Shown: in pieces, positions 1-7,506 of the stretch
Position numbering within the stretch: the stretch's first letter is position 1
Layout of the letters: each line of letters starts with the position of its first letter
Source: Syntrophaceae bacterium UBA2251
GTDB lineage: Bacteria; Desulfobacterota; Syntrophia; Syntrophales; UBA2251
Assembly (NCBI GenBank): GCA_002347815.1
Contig: DDXV01000054.1
Span: 1-15,804 of the forward strand
DNA: 15,804 nucleotides
Reading direction: 5' to 3'
The notes under the pieces: model-generated
Seen by the model: only the letters and a program-made list of their open reading frames with translations
Databases searched by the model: none
Told to the model about the DNA's origin: nothing
Position numbers and translations under genes: made by a program

Positions 1-307
1 CCTCGGTGAAGATGGCCTGGGCCAGGATGGTGGCGGTGGTGGTGCCGTCGCCGGCCACGTCGGAGGTCTTGGAGGCCACTTCCTTGACCTTCTGGGCGCC
101 CATGTTCTCGAACTTGTCTTCCAGCTCGATTTCCTTGGCCACCGTCACACCGTCCTTCGTGACCGTCGGCGCGCCAAAGGATTTGTCCAGGATGACGTTC
201 CGGCCCTTCGGACCGAGGGTGACCTTGACGGCATCGGCAAGGGTGTTGACCCCCTTGAGAATCGACTTTCTGGCTTCTTCGTCGTACTGCAGTAACTTTG
301 CTCCCAT
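1..307 (-). CDS. groEL: Chaperonin GroEL, N-terminal part (runs off left edge)
   Basis: This is the first 102 codons of the 60-kDa chaperonin, which forms the double-ring ATP-driven folding chamber in the cytosol. The visible part begins MGAKLLQYDEEAR and carries the equatorial-domain nucleotide-binding signatures of the family: LGPKGRNV, the KDGVTVAKEI stretch and the DGTTTAT loop near residues 86-92, whose Asp is catalytic in GroEL. The ATG at 307 is preceded by a strong AAGGAGG ribosome site about 9 bases upstream. It follows groES by 25 bp on the same strand, the standard groESL operon order. The rest of the protein (about 440 residues in the family) lies outside the window. Identity is essentially certain; whether the genome has other groEL copies cannot be told. 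Confidence 0.98.
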   Translation of the reverse strand, partial: MGAKLLQYDEEARKSILKGVNTLADAVKVTLGPKGRNVILDKSFGAPTVTKDGVTVAKEIELEDKFENMGAQKVKEVASKTSDVAGDGTTTATILAQAIFTE

Positions 308-332
308 CGAACCTATCCTCCTTATATCATTA

Positions 333-623
333 TTATTTTTCGATTACGCCCAGGATGTCGTCTTCTCTCATGATGAGGTGCTCTTCCCCGTCGATTTTGA
401 CCTCCGTACCGGCGTACTTGCTGAAGAGAATCAGGTCCCCGGCCTTGACATCCGGTTTGACCAGCTTGCCGTCCTCGGTGGTCTTCCCCTTCCCTACGGC
501 AATGACCTTCCCCTCCATCGGCTTTTCCTTGGCCGTGTCGGGAATGATGATCCCTCCCTTGGTCTTCTGCTCCTCTTCCAGTCGCTTCACGATCACGCGG
601 TCCTGTAATGGTCTGATCTTCAT
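333..623 (-). CDS. groES: Co-chaperonin GroES
   Basis: The 96-residue co-chaperonin forms the seven-subunit lid that caps GroEL and closes the folding chamber. The sequence opens with MKIRPLQDRVIVKRLEEE, the typical first strand, followed by the mobile loop that docks on GroEL (about residues 17-34, with GGIIIPDTAKEKP). It ends with the usual conserved segment GEEHLIMREDDILGVIEK. The length matches the family norm of 94-97. The ATG at 623 has AAGGAGAGG and GGGAG purine runs just upstream. It is the first gene of groESL; a promoter lies about 75-100 bp upstream. No CIRCE inverted repeat (TTAGCACTC-N9-GAGTGCTAA) is visible, so control by HrcA is not supported here. Confidence 0.98.
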   Translation of the reverse strand: MKIRPLQDRVIVKRLEEEQKTKGGIIIPDTAKEKPMEGKVIAVGKGKTTEDGKLVKPDVKAGDLILFSKYAGTEVKIDGEEHLIMREDDILGVIEK

Positions 624-696
624 GCTCCCTACCTCTCCTTTCGTCGCTTATGATTTTAGATGATAAAGCAATCCTATCCCCTTCAATTTTGGGGTT

Positions 697-724
697 AAAA
701 TAAACATCATCCCTTCAATGTCAA
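697..724 (-). promoter_or_regulatory. Candidate groESL promoter
   Basis: On the minus strand TTGACA (719-724) is followed after 16 bp by TATTTT (697-702), a reasonable sigma-70-type promoter about 75 bp ahead of groES. Overlapping it, TTGAAG and CCCCAAAAT resemble a heat-shock sigma-32 promoter (CTTGAAA / CCCCATNT), but the spacing of about 18 bp is longer than usual and the -10 match is partial. A 9-bp motif ATTGAAGGG occurs twice, about 30 bp apart, in this stretch. The housekeeping promoter is the better-supported reading; heat-shock control is inference. Confidence 0.45.
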
Positions 725-793
725 GATGGGAAGGTCAATATTTGAAAAATCTCACTTCCATCCGGTGGGCAATCCGACGCTGACGGTTTCTCT

Positions 794-829
794 AACATAA
801 ATATTAAATAGCGCATAGCTTTTTATGTT
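794..829. repeat. Inverted repeat with 8-bp perfect arms upstream of groESL
   Basis: AACATAAA (794-801) and TTTATGTT (822-829) are exact reverse complements separated by 20 bp. The repeat sits about 70 bp upstream of the candidate groESL -35 box in an AT-rich patch that contrasts with GC-rich DNA on its right. It could be an operator or upstream activator site, or an RNA hairpin at the end of the upstream transcript, though no T-run follows. Its sequence does not match CIRCE. Confidence 0.4.
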
Positions 830-998
830 GACACCTTTTCCGGCCCCGCCCGGGAATCGTCTCCCGCCGGCGTACATCGAAGTTCTCCCGGGTTCCCACC
901 CCTCGGCGGAGCGGGAGGGCGCAGGGTCTAGAAAAGGTTCCGCGGCGCGGAGGGGTCACGATTTTCCAGCGGCCCGAGCGGCGGTTCCGGAGGGGGGC

Positions 999-1601
999 TC
1001 ATCCTTTAATAAAGACGGGGACGCGGCACAACTCGGCAAAGCGCCGGGCGTCGTCCGCGGAGCCCACGATCGTGCCGTAGTGGACGGGAATGGCCGCCTC
1101 CGGACGGAGACGATTGGCGACGGTTGCCGCCTCCGCCGCCGTCATGGTGTAGGCGCCGCCGACGGGCAGGATCGCGATATCCGCCTTGAGCGCCTGCATC
1201 TCCGGAACGTCGTCCGTATCCCCCGCATAGTAGATCCGCTTGCCGTCCACGGTCAGGATGAAGCCGACCCAGCCGTTTTTCTTGGGATGAAACGGCTTGT
1301 CGAGGTTGTAGGCGGGCACGGCCTCGATCGCGACCGGGCCGACCGTGAGCCGGTCGCCCGGCCGGACGGACCGGACCTCCCCCGTCAGTTGCTCCGCGAC
1401 GTCGGGCGTCGTCACGATCACGGTTTCCTTCCCGCGGATCTTCCGGATGTCCTCCGGGGAGAAATGGTCATGGTGCGCATGGGTGATCAGGATGAGGTCC
1501 GCCTCCGGACCGCCGGCAAGCTGGAAGGGATCGATATAGAGGACCGTCCCGGACTGGATCCGGACGCTGGAATGACCGAGCCAGAAAATCTTCTCCACCA
1601 T
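999..1601 (-). CDS. MBL-fold metal-dependent hydrolase (UlaG-like)
   Basis: A 200-residue metallo-beta-lactamase-fold protein, predicted to be a cytosolic metal-dependent hydrolase of the L-ascorbate-6-phosphate lactonase-like (UlaG / UPF0173) branch. The metal-binding motif HAHHDH is at residues 41-46. Further likely ligands are Asp128 in YYAGDTDD and His174 in IPVHYG. The N-terminal LGHSSVRI strand and the LYIDPF motif are typical of this branch. The ATG at 1601 was chosen over longer in-frame readings because GGAGG lies 8 bases upstream and a longer form would overlap the end of radA. It starts 16 bp after the radA stop, and its ribosome site touches that stop, so cotranscription is likely. 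The substrate is unknown; many members of this branch have no assigned role. Confidence 0.88.
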   Translation of the reverse strand: MVEKIFWLGHSSVRIQSGTVLYIDPFQLAGGPEADLILITHAHHDHFSPEDIRKIRGKETVIVTTPDVAEQLTGEVRSVRPGDRLTVGPVAIEAVPAYNLDKPFHPKKNGWVGFILTVDGKRIYYAGDTDDVPEMQALKADIAILPVGGAYTMTAAEAATVANRLRPEAAIPVHYGTIVGSADDARRFAELCRVPVFIKG

Positions 1602-1617
1602 GACGTTTTCCTCCTTC

Positions 1618-2976
1618 CTAGAACAGGGGGTCGAGCAGGTCCCTGAGCGAGCGGATCCCGAACATTTCGATCCCGCTCTCCGGCCTGCGGCCGGCCGGCG
1701 TTCCCGCGGGGAGGATGCAGCGCGTAAAGCCCATCCGCGCCGCCTCCTTGAGCCGCGTCTCCATCTGGCTGATCCCCCGGACCTCACCGGTCAGGCCCAC
1801 TTCGCCGAAGACCACCGTTCCCTGCGCCACCGGCCGATCGAGAAAACTCGACGCCATCGAGGCCACCAGACCCAGGTCCACGGCGGGCTCGTCGACCTTC
1901 ACCCCGCCGGCCACGTTGATGAAAATGTCGTGGCCGCTCAGGTGAAGGCCGCAGACCTTGTCCATGACCGCCACGAGCAGCGAAACCCGGTTGTGGTCGA
2001 CGCCGATGGTCGTGCGCCGGGGCATCCCGAAGCTGGTGGGAATGACCAGCGACTGGATCTCGACGAGGATCGGCCGCGTCCCCTCCAGGCTGGGGACGAC
2101 CACGGACCCGGCGGCTTTTTCCGGCCGCTCCGACAGGAACAGGGCGGACGGATTGGCGACTTCCTTCAGGCCGTCGTCCCCCATCTCGAAGACGCCGATC
2201 TCGTTCGTGGGGCCGAAGCGGTTCTTGATCCCCCGGACGATCCGGTAGGCATGCCCGGAATCCCCCTCGAAGTAAAGCACCGTATCGACCATGTGTTCCA
2301 GCACCTTCGGGCCGGCCAGGGATCCGTCCTTCGTGACGTGCCCGACGAGAAACACGGGAATGCCGGTTTTTTTTGCATGCAGGATCAGGCGCTCCGAGGC
2401 CTCGCGCACCTGCCCCACGCTCCCCGGCGCCGACGACAGATTGGAGGCATACACGGTCTGGATGGAATCGATCACGACGACGTGGGGCTCGATCCGCCGG
2501 ATTTCCGCGAGGATGTTCTCCAGGGCGATCTCCACGAAGACGAGGAGTTGGTCCGAATCCGCCCCGATGCGCTTGCCCCGAAGCTTGATCTGCCGGGCCG
2601 ACTCTTCTCCGGAACAGTACAGGACTTTGAGGCCCCGCTCCGCGATCCGCTGGCAGACCTGCAACAGCAGCGTGGATTTGCCGATGCCCGGATCGCCGCC
2701 GACCAGAACGGCCGATCCGGGAACGACGCCGCCCCCCAGAACCCGGTCCATCTCGGCCAGTCCCGTGGCGAGGCGCTCCTTCTCATCGGCGACGATGTCG
2801 GCGATGGGCCGCGGGGCCTCGTGGAGGTGGAGTTCGGAGGACGGCCCCTCGGATGCCTCCCGGATTTCCTCTTCCACGAACTGGTTCCAGCCCCCGCAGG
2901 ACGGGCATTTTCCCAGCCACTTGGAGGACGCGTGACCGCAGCTCTGGCAGAAGAAGCTCGTTTTGATTTTTTTCAA
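1618..2976 (-). CDS. radA: DNA repair protein RadA (Sms)
   Basis: RadA is a RecA-related, DnaB-like ATPase that drives branch migration of recombination intermediates and helps RecA in repair and transformation. All family parts are present in 452 residues: an N-terminal C4 zinc finger (Cys10, 13, 24, 27), Walker A GGDPGIGKST at 93-102, Walker B VVVID at 166-170, the RadA-specific KNRFG motif at 251-255, and a C-terminal Lon-protease-like domain that lacks protease function in the family. The start is TTG at 2976, with AGGAGG about 10 bases upstream; no in-frame ATG lies near enough to replace it without losing the zinc finger. It is the first gene of a two-gene unit with the hydrolase and is divergent from serC. 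Confidence 0.97.
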   Translation of the reverse strand: MKKIKTSFFCQSCGHASSKWLGKCPSCGGWNQFVEEEIREASEGPSSELHLHEAPRPIADIVADEKERLATGLAEMDRVLGGGVVPGSAVLVGGDPGIGKSTLLLQVCQRIAERGLKVLYCSGEESARQIKLRGKRIGADSDQLLVFVEIALENILAEIRRIEPHVVVIDSIQTVYASNLSSAPGSVGQVREASERLILHAKKTGIPVFLVGHVTKDGSLAGPKVLEHMVDTVLYFEGDSGHAYRIVRGIKNRFGPTNEIGVFEMGDDGLKEVANPSALFLSERPEKAAGSVVVPSLEGTRPILVEIQSLVIPTSFGMPRRTTIGVDHNRVSLLVAVMDKVCGLHLSGHDIFINVAGGVKVDEPAVDLGLVASMASSFLDRPVAQGTVVFGEVGLTGEVRGISQMETRLKEAARMGFTRCILPAGTPAGRRPESGIEMFGIRSLRDLLDPLF

Positions 2977-3003
2977 GGCCCCACCCCTCCTAATGGCCGA
3001 TAG

Positions 3004-3032
3004 ATCATATGGATTTTCACCGTCAGCGTCAA
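3004..3032 (-). promoter_or_regulatory. radA promoter
   Basis: On the minus strand TTGACG (3027-3032) and TATGAT (3004-3009) are separated by exactly 17 bp, a near-consensus sigma-70 promoter. Transcription would start near 2997, giving a leader of about 20 bases that holds the AGGAGG ribosome site before the TTG start of radA. It lies back to back with the serC promoter, the two -35 boxes being about 21 bp apart. Confidence 0.7.
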
Positions 3033-3053
3033 CCGGAATCTCGCTAAAATCTC

Positions 3054-3082
3054 TTGAGTAAATGATGCAATCCTGTTATATT
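3054..3082 (+). promoter_or_regulatory. Promoter of serC-serA-purA
   Basis: TTGAGT (3054-3059) and TATATT (3077-3082) are spaced by 17 bp, close to the sigma-70 consensus. The predicted start is near 3089, about 33 bases before the serC ATG. This also argues against a longer SerC beginning at 3062, because that codon lies inside the promoter. It is divergent from the radA promoter, so one bound regulator could affect both. Confidence 0.7.
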
Positions 3083-3121
3083 CGCGCGCTCGTGAAAACT
3101 CAAGAAAGAGAGTGGGCTTTT

Positions 3122-4246
3122 ATGAATCCCAATTTCAGTTCCGGTCCCTGCAGCAAGCGTCCGCGGTGGACCCTCGGCGCCCTGGAAGACGCCGCCGTCG
3201 GCCGGTCTCACCGCTCCGCCCTGGGCAAGGAAAAGCTGGCCCGCGCCATCACCGAAACGAAAAAGATCCTCGGAATCCCCGCCGACTACCTCGTCGGGAT
3301 CATGCCCGCCTCCGACACGGGGGCCTTCGAGGCGGCCCTGTGGTCGCTCCTGGGGCCCCGGCCGGTCACGGTGCTCGTCTGGGAGAGCTTCAGCGAGGGC
3401 TGGGCCACGGACGTCGCCAGGCAGTTGAAGCTCAACCCCACGGTCCTCAAGGCGGACTACGGGAAGCTTCCCGATCTGAACGCGGTCGACTGGCGCCAGG
3501 ACGTCGTTTTCGTCGCCAACGGCACGACGAGCGGGGTTAAGGTGCCGAACTGGGACTGGATCCCCGACGACCGGGAAGGCCTCGCCATCTGCGACGCCAC
3601 GAGCGCCGTCTTCGCCATGCCGATCGCCTGGGAGAAGATCGACGCCCTGACCTTCTCCTGGCAGAAATGCCTGGGGGGCGAGGCGGCCCACGGCATGCTG
3701 GTCCTGAGCCCCCGGGCCGTCGCCCGCATCGAGGCATACGATCCCCCCTGGCCGATGCCCAAGATCTTCCGCATGAAGAAGGGGGGAAAGATCAACGCCG
3801 GCATCTTCGAGGGCGACACGATCAACACGCCGTCGATGCTTTGCGTCGAGGACTACCTCGACGCCCTGAAATGGGCGGAGGCCCAGGGCGGACTCGAAGC
3901 GCTCATCGCCAGGAGCCTGGGAAATCTCCGGCTCGTATCGGAATGGGTGCAAAAAACGGACTGGGTGGAATTCCTGGCCGCCGACCCCGCCATTCGCTCC
4001 AACACCTCGGTTTGCCTGATGGTGACGAGCGCCAGGGTCGCGGCCCTGCCGAAGGACGAACGCGCGAAGTTCCTGAAGTCAATCGCGAGCGAACTGGCCC
4101 GGCAGAAGATCGCCTACGACATCAACTCCTACAAGGACGCCCCGCCCGGTTTCCGGTTCTGGTGCGGTCCGACGGTCGCGGCGGAGGATCTGCGGGCGGC
4201 CCTGGCGGCGCTGGAGAGGGCGTATCTCCAGAAAGCCGACGCATGA
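3122..4246 (+). CDS. serC: Phosphoserine aminotransferase (alphaproteobacterial/Methanosarcina type)
   Basis: A 374-residue PLP enzyme that transfers the amino group of glutamate to 3-phosphohydroxypyruvate, giving 3-phosphoserine, the second step of serine synthesis. The PLP-binding lysine is Lys182 in the motif FSWQKCLGGEAAHG, and Asp158 in CDATSA is the expected contact to the pyridine nitrogen. The segments NFSSGPC near the N-terminus and FEGDTINTPSMLCVEDYLDALKW late in the protein are typical of the SerC branch found in alphaproteobacteria and Methanosarcina rather than the E. coli type. ATG 3122 was preferred to an upstream in-frame ATG at 3062 because MNPNFSSGP is the family N-terminus and the upstream one falls within the promoter. 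The ribosome site is weak. It precedes serA by 17 bp, supporting the assignment. Confidence 0.94.
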   Translation: MNPNFSSGPCSKRPRWTLGALEDAAVGRSHRSALGKEKLARAITETKKILGIPADYLVGIMPASDTGAFEAALWSLLGPRPVTVLVWESFSEGWATDVARQLKLNPTVLKADYGKLPDLNAVDWRQDVVFVANGTTSGVKVPNWDWIPDDREGLAICDATSAVFAMPIAWEKIDALTFSWQKCLGGEAAHGMLVLSPRAVARIEAYDPPWPMPKIFRMKKGGKINAGIFEGDTINTPSMLCVEDYLDALKWAEAQGGLEALIARSLGNLRLVSEWVQKTDWVEFLAADPAIRSNTSVCLMVTSARVAALPKDERAKFLKSIASELARQKIAYDINSYKDAPPGFRFWCGPTVAAEDLRAALAALERAYLQKADA

Positions 4247-4263
4247 CAAGAAAGGAAGAAACA

Positions 4264-5850
4264 ATGACGAAACGCGTCCTGGTCAGCGATACCCTCTCCC
4301 CGGAGGGTGTGGAGATATTCAAGCAGGCCCCCGGCATCGAGGTCGACGTCATCACCAACCTCACCCCCGACGAGCTCAAGGGGGTGATCAAGGATTACGA
4401 CGGCCTGGCCATCCGGAGCGCCACCAAGGTCACGAAGGAGATCATCGCCGCCGCCGACAACCTGAAGGTCGTCGGCCGGGCGGGGATCGGCCTCGACAAT
4501 GTCGACATTGCCGCCGCGAGCAAACGGGGCATCGTCGTCATGAACACCCCGGGCGGCAACACGATCACCACCGGCGAGCACGCGATCGCCATGATGATGG
4601 CCCTGGCCCGGCAGATCCCCCAGGCCACGGCCTCCATGAAGGACAGCAAGTGGGAGAAGAACCGTTTCATGGGCTCGGAGGTGTGCAACAAGACCCTCGG
4701 GATCATCGGCATCGGCCGGGTGGGCACGATCGTCGCGGACCGGGCCCAGGGGCTCAAGATGACCGTCATCGCCTATGACCCCTTCATCTCCGCCGAGGCC
4801 GCCGAGAATCTCGGGATCGCCCTGGTGACGCTCGACGAACTCCTGGCCAAGTCCGACTTCATCTCCGTCCATACCCCGATGACGAAGGAAACGCGCGGGA
4901 TCATCAACGCCGCCGCCTTCAAGAAGATGAAGAAGGGCGTCTACATCATCAACTGCGCCCGGGGCGGGATCATCACGGAGAAGGACCTGTACGACGCCCT
5001 CGTCTCCGGTCAGGTCGCCGGCGCCGCCCTCGACGTCTTCGAGGAGGAACCGACGAAAAACAAGGACCTCGTCGGCCTGCCCAACGTCATCTGCACGCCC
5101 CACCTCGGCGCCTCCACCGACGAGGCCCAGATCAACGTGGCCATCGCGGTCGCGGAACAGATCGTGGGGTATTTGACCCGGGGCGAGATCCGCAACGCCG
5201 TCAACTTCCCCTCGGTGAGCGCCGAGCTGCTCAACGTCATCCAGCCCTACCTGGGACTCGCGGAAAAACTGGGCAAGTTCGAGGCCCAGCTCATCACGGG
5301 CGGCATCGAGCAGGTGAAGATCGAGTACAGCGGCGAGATCATCAACCACAACGTCGCCCCCATCACCATTTCGCTTCTGAAGGGGTTGCTCACGCCCATT
5401 TTGAACGAGAACGTCAACTACATCAATGCGCCGGTCGTGGCCAAGGAGCGCGGGATCCGGGTGGTCGAGGCCAAGAGCAGCGAGGTCAAGGACTACACCA
5501 GCATGATCACCCTGTCCGTCAAGACCGCCCAGGGGGAAAGCTGCGCGGCCGGGGCGATTTTCGGCCGCCAGGACGCGCGCATCGTCCGGATCGACAAGTT
5601 CACCGTCGAGGTCAATCCCGACGGGTTGATGCTCGTCCTGTACAACATCGACCGGCCGGGGGTGATCGGCAACATCGGCTCCACCCTGGGGGCCCATGAC
5701 ATCAACATCGCGCGGATGCACCTGAGCCGCGAGCAGGTCGACGGGCAGGCCCTGGTGGTGCTCAGCACGGACAGCGTCGTGCCGGCCGAAGTCATGGAAA
5801 AGCTCCGGAGCCTGCCGCACGTGATCTCGGTTCAGGCGCTGGAAATGTAG
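4264..5850 (+). CDS. serA: D-3-phosphoglycerate dehydrogenase, long form with ACT domain
   Basis: A 528-residue NAD-dependent dehydrogenase that oxidises 3-phosphoglycerate to 3-phosphohydroxypyruvate, the first step of serine synthesis and the substrate supply for SerC just upstream. The Rossmann motif is GIGRVG at 149-154; the catalytic residues are Arg233 (NCARGG), Glu262 (FEEEP) and His280 (TPHLGAST). The C-terminal half contains the intervening (ASB) domain and, from about residue 455, an ACT domain (LYNIDRPGVIGNIGSTLG), the usual site for serine feedback inhibition in the long form. ATG 4264 has AAGGAAG upstream. An alternative in-frame ATG at 4243 overlaps the serC stop (ATGA) and would add seven residues; it has no good ribosome site. 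Confidence 0.97.
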   Translation: MTKRVLVSDTLSPEGVEIFKQAPGIEVDVITNLTPDELKGVIKDYDGLAIRSATKVTKEIIAAADNLKVVGRAGIGLDNVDIAAASKRGIVVMNTPGGNTITTGEHAIAMMMALARQIPQATASMKDSKWEKNRFMGSEVCNKTLGIIGIGRVGTIVADRAQGLKMTVIAYDPFISAEAAENLGIALVTLDELLAKSDFISVHTPMTKETRGIINAAAFKKMKKGVYIINCARGGIITEKDLYDALVSGQVAGAALDVFEEEPTKNKDLVGLPNVICTPHLGASTDEAQINVAIAVAEQIVGYLTRGEIRNAVNFPSVSAELLNVIQPYLGLAEKLGKFEAQLITGGIEQVKIEYSGEIINHNVAPITISLLKGLLTPILNENVNYINAPVVAKERGIRVVEAKSSEVKDYTSMITLSVKTAQGESCAAGAIFGRQDARIVRIDKFTVEVNPDGLMLVLYNIDRPGVIGNIGSTLGAHDINIARMHLSREQVDGQALVVLSTDSVVPAEVMEKLRSLPHVISVQALEM

Positions 5851-5865
5851 GCCGGAGGACGGACA

Positions 5866-7167
5866 ATGGCAAATGTCGTAGTGGTGGGCGCCCAGTGGGG
5901 GGACGAGGGCAAGGGCAAGGTCGTCGATCTGTACGCTGAGGACGCGGATGTCATTGTCCGTTTCCAGGGAGGCAACAACGCGGGACATACCCTGGTGGTG
6001 AACGGTCAGCAGACCATCCTGCACCTGATCCCCTCGGGGATCCTGCACGATCACAAGTTCTGCATCATCGGCAACGGCGTCGTCGTCGATCCGAAGGTCC
6101 TGATCGAAGAGATCGACAGCCTGAACGGCCGCAACCTCTTCCCGGCGCATACGAAGCTCTACGTCAGCGAGAATGCCCACATCATCATGCCGTACCACCG
6201 GCGGCTGGACGCGGCCCGGGAGGCCCACAAGGCCGGTCGGAAAATCGGCACGACGGGCCGGGGCATCGGACCGGCCTACGAAGACAAGGCCGCCCGGGTG
6301 GGCATCCGCCTGTCCGACCTCCTGGACGAAGGCACGTTTCGGGAAAAGCTGCGCGCCAACTGCACCGAAAAGAATTTCATGCTGACCCGCTATTTCGGCG
6401 AGGAAGCGGTCGACGAGGCCGCCATCTTCGACGAATACCGGGCCTACGCGGATCGGCTCCGCCCCTACGCGGCGGATGCGTCGCTCATCCTCCACAAGGA
6501 GATCAAGAAGGGCAAGAAGATTCTCTTCGAGGGCGCCCAAGGCAACCACCTGGACATCGATCACGGAACCTATCCCTACGTGACCTCCTCCAATACCGTG
6601 GCCGGCAACGCCGGCGCCGGAGCGGGCGTCGGCCCGGGCGCGCTTCAGTCCGTCGTCGGCATCTGCAAGGCCTACACGACGCGCGTGGGCGAAGGGCCGT
6701 TCGTCACCGAACTGACCTGCGCCATCGGTCAGAGGATCCAGCAGGTCGGTCAGGAGTTCGGGGCAACCACCGGCCGGAAGCGCCGCTGCGGCTGGTTGGA
6801 CATGGTCCTCGTGCGCCACTCCGTCCGGATCTCCGGCATCACCGGCCTTGCCCTGACGAAACTCGACGTCCTCACCGGCATCGACCCCCTGAAGATCTGC
6901 GTCGGCTACCGGACCCCGGAGGGAGAGGTCTTCTCGGAAGCCATGCCGGCCCATCTTTCCGTTCTGAGCCGCTGCGAACCGATCTACGAAGCGCTTCCCG
7001 GCTGGTCGGAGAACATCGGGGACGCCCGCGTGATCGGCGAGCTGCCTAAGAACACGAGAAAGTACATCGAGCGGCTCGAAGCCCTGGCGGAAACGAAACT
7101 CGTGATGATCTCCGTCGGCGCGGGGAGAAACGAGACGATCGTCACCCGAAACCCCTTCTCCGGATGA
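5866..7167 (+). CDS. purA: Adenylosuccinate synthetase
   Basis: A 433-residue GTP-dependent enzyme that joins IMP and aspartate to make adenylosuccinate, the first committed step to AMP. The N-terminal signature GAQWGDEGKGK spans residues 8-18, including the catalytic Asp13 and phosphate-binding loop, with His41 in NNAGHT as the second catalytic residue. Other family motifs are IGTTGRGIGPAYEDK, FEGAQGNHLDIDHGTYP and GVGPG. The length fits the family norm of about 430. GGAGG lies 7 bases before the ATG, 15 bp after the serA stop, so it is probably the last gene of the serC-serA-purA transcript. Aspartate, not serine, is its substrate, so the link to the ser genes is positional and not a single pathway. 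Confidence 0.98.
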   Translation: MANVVVVGAQWGDEGKGKVVDLYAEDADVIVRFQGGNNAGHTLVVNGQQTILHLIPSGILHDHKFCIIGNGVVVDPKVLIEEIDSLNGRNLFPAHTKLYVSENAHIIMPYHRRLDAAREAHKAGRKIGTTGRGIGPAYEDKAARVGIRLSDLLDEGTFREKLRANCTEKNFMLTRYFGEEAVDEAAIFDEYRAYADRLRPYAADASLILHKEIKKGKKILFEGAQGNHLDIDHGTYPYVTSSNTVAGNAGAGAGVGPGALQSVVGICKAYTTRVGEGPFVTELTCAIGQRIQQVGQEFGATTGRKRRCGWLDMVLVRHSVRISGITGLALTKLDVLTGIDPLKICVGYRTPEGEVFSEAMPAHLSVLSRCEPIYEALPGWSENIGDARVIGELPKNTRKYIERLEALAETKLVMISVGAGRNETIVTRNPFSG

Positions 7168-7186
7168 TCAGGGTTGTGTTTTGGAC

Positions 7187-7214
7187 TTGACAAGGTGGGG
7201 CACTTGGGGATAAG
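7187..7214 (+). promoter_or_regulatory. Candidate promoter for tRNA-Lys
   Basis: A perfect TTGACA (7187-7192) is followed after 16 bp by GATAAG (7209-7214). Transcription would begin near 7221, giving a precursor leader of about 68 bases before the mature tRNA. The -35 box is strong, the -10 only fair. An 11-bp direct repeat begins inside the -10 box. Confidence 0.5.
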
Positions 7215-7242
7215 ACGTGCGGCCTTTGAAGAAGACGTGCGG
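7212..7242 (+). repeat. Short direct repeat upstream of tRNA-Lys
   Basis: AAGACGTGCGG occurs at 7212-7222 and again at 7232-7242, with a period of 20 bp. It lies at the presumed start of the tRNA transcript. It may be chance or a small duplication; no function can be assigned. Confidence 0.5.
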
Positions 7243-7288
7243 AAGCGCCATCGGCGGCTCGCGCGTTATGTGTCATCTGAATGATCCT

Positions 7289-7364
7289 GGGACGTTAGCT
7301 CAGCTGGTAGAGCAGCGGACTTTTAATCCGTTGGTCACGAGTTCGATTCTCGTACGTCCCACCA
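7289..7364 (+). tRNA. tRNA-Lys (anticodon UUU), CCA encoded
   Basis: A complete cloverleaf can be drawn. The acceptor stem is GGGACGT (7289-7295) with ACGTCCC (7354-7360), followed by discriminator A and an encoded CCA (7362-7364). The D stem is GCTC/GAGC (7298-7301, 7310-7313). The anticodon stem is GCGGA/TCCGT with loop CTTTTAA (7320-7326), giving anticodon TTT at 7322-7324. The T arm is ACGAG-TTCGATT-CTCGT. It decodes AAA and AAG. It stands alone between purA and a terminator, and is the boundary between the housekeeping genes and the defence-type genes; tRNA 3' ends are common island integration sites. Confidence 0.98.
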
Positions 7365-7396
7365 ATCGATCATCCAGCGATGTCCCGCATCATCCG

Positions 7397-7423
7397 AAAC
7401 CCGCTAGGAATAGCGGGTTTTTT
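7397..7423 (+). terminator. Rho-independent terminator after tRNA-Lys
   Basis: The stem AAACCCGCTA (7397-7406) pairs perfectly with TAGCGGGTTT (7411-7420) around a GGAA loop, and is followed by a T-run. It ends the tRNA transcript (and any serC-serA-purA readthrough). Read on the minus strand the same hairpin gives only a short T-run, so it may weakly stop transcription of the giant helicase gene, whose stop codon is about 85 bp away. Confidence 0.9.
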
Positions 7424-7506
7424 CTTGCCCTTCGTCCAACAACGTGCCTTCGTACGCTTCCCTGTCAAGAAGTTGCAAATTGGAGAAACACGATGTTGCT
7501 AAATAA

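Larger units (their letters stand above)
624..998. other. 375-bp non-coding stretch between hydrolase gene and groES
   Basis: No convincing gene is seen on either strand. The half next to groES is AT-rich and holds the candidate groESL promoter (697-724) and an inverted repeat (794-829). The half next to the hydrolase gene (about 830-998) is very GC-rich and has several self-complementary runs, for example CCCGGGA near 848-855 against TCCCGGG near 885-893, and TCCGC/GCGGA arms near 938-950. Those last arms are followed on the minus strand by a short T-run and could serve as a weak terminator for the radA-hydrolase transcript. The plus-strand open frame starting at 825 crosses into the hydrolase gene antisense and is not supported. 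Confidence 0.5.

Noticed and set aside
624..998. CIRCE element ahead of groESL
   Set aside because: The TTAGCACTC-N9-GAGTGCTAA pattern, or anything close, is not present.
1602..1787. A longer N-terminus for the MBL-fold hydrolase
   Set aside because: The extra 62 residues are Arg/Ser-rich, overlap the radA coding end, and the ATG at 1601 has a good ribosome site and the family's normal N-terminus.
1600..3003. A 467-codon plus-strand frame opposite radA
   Set aside because: RadA carries every family motif on the minus strand; the plus-strand product looks like an antisense shadow.
4129..6954. A 941-codon open frame on the minus strand across serA and purA
   Set aside because: It lies antisense to two certain housekeeping genes, is low-complexity (rich in D, G, V, H, R) and has no recognisable domain. 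Such frames are common opposite GC-rich codons.
7289..7364. tRNA-Lys 3' end as a proven attachment site
   Set aside because: No second copy of the tRNA 3' end and no integrase gene were found in the window; kept only as a hypothesis.
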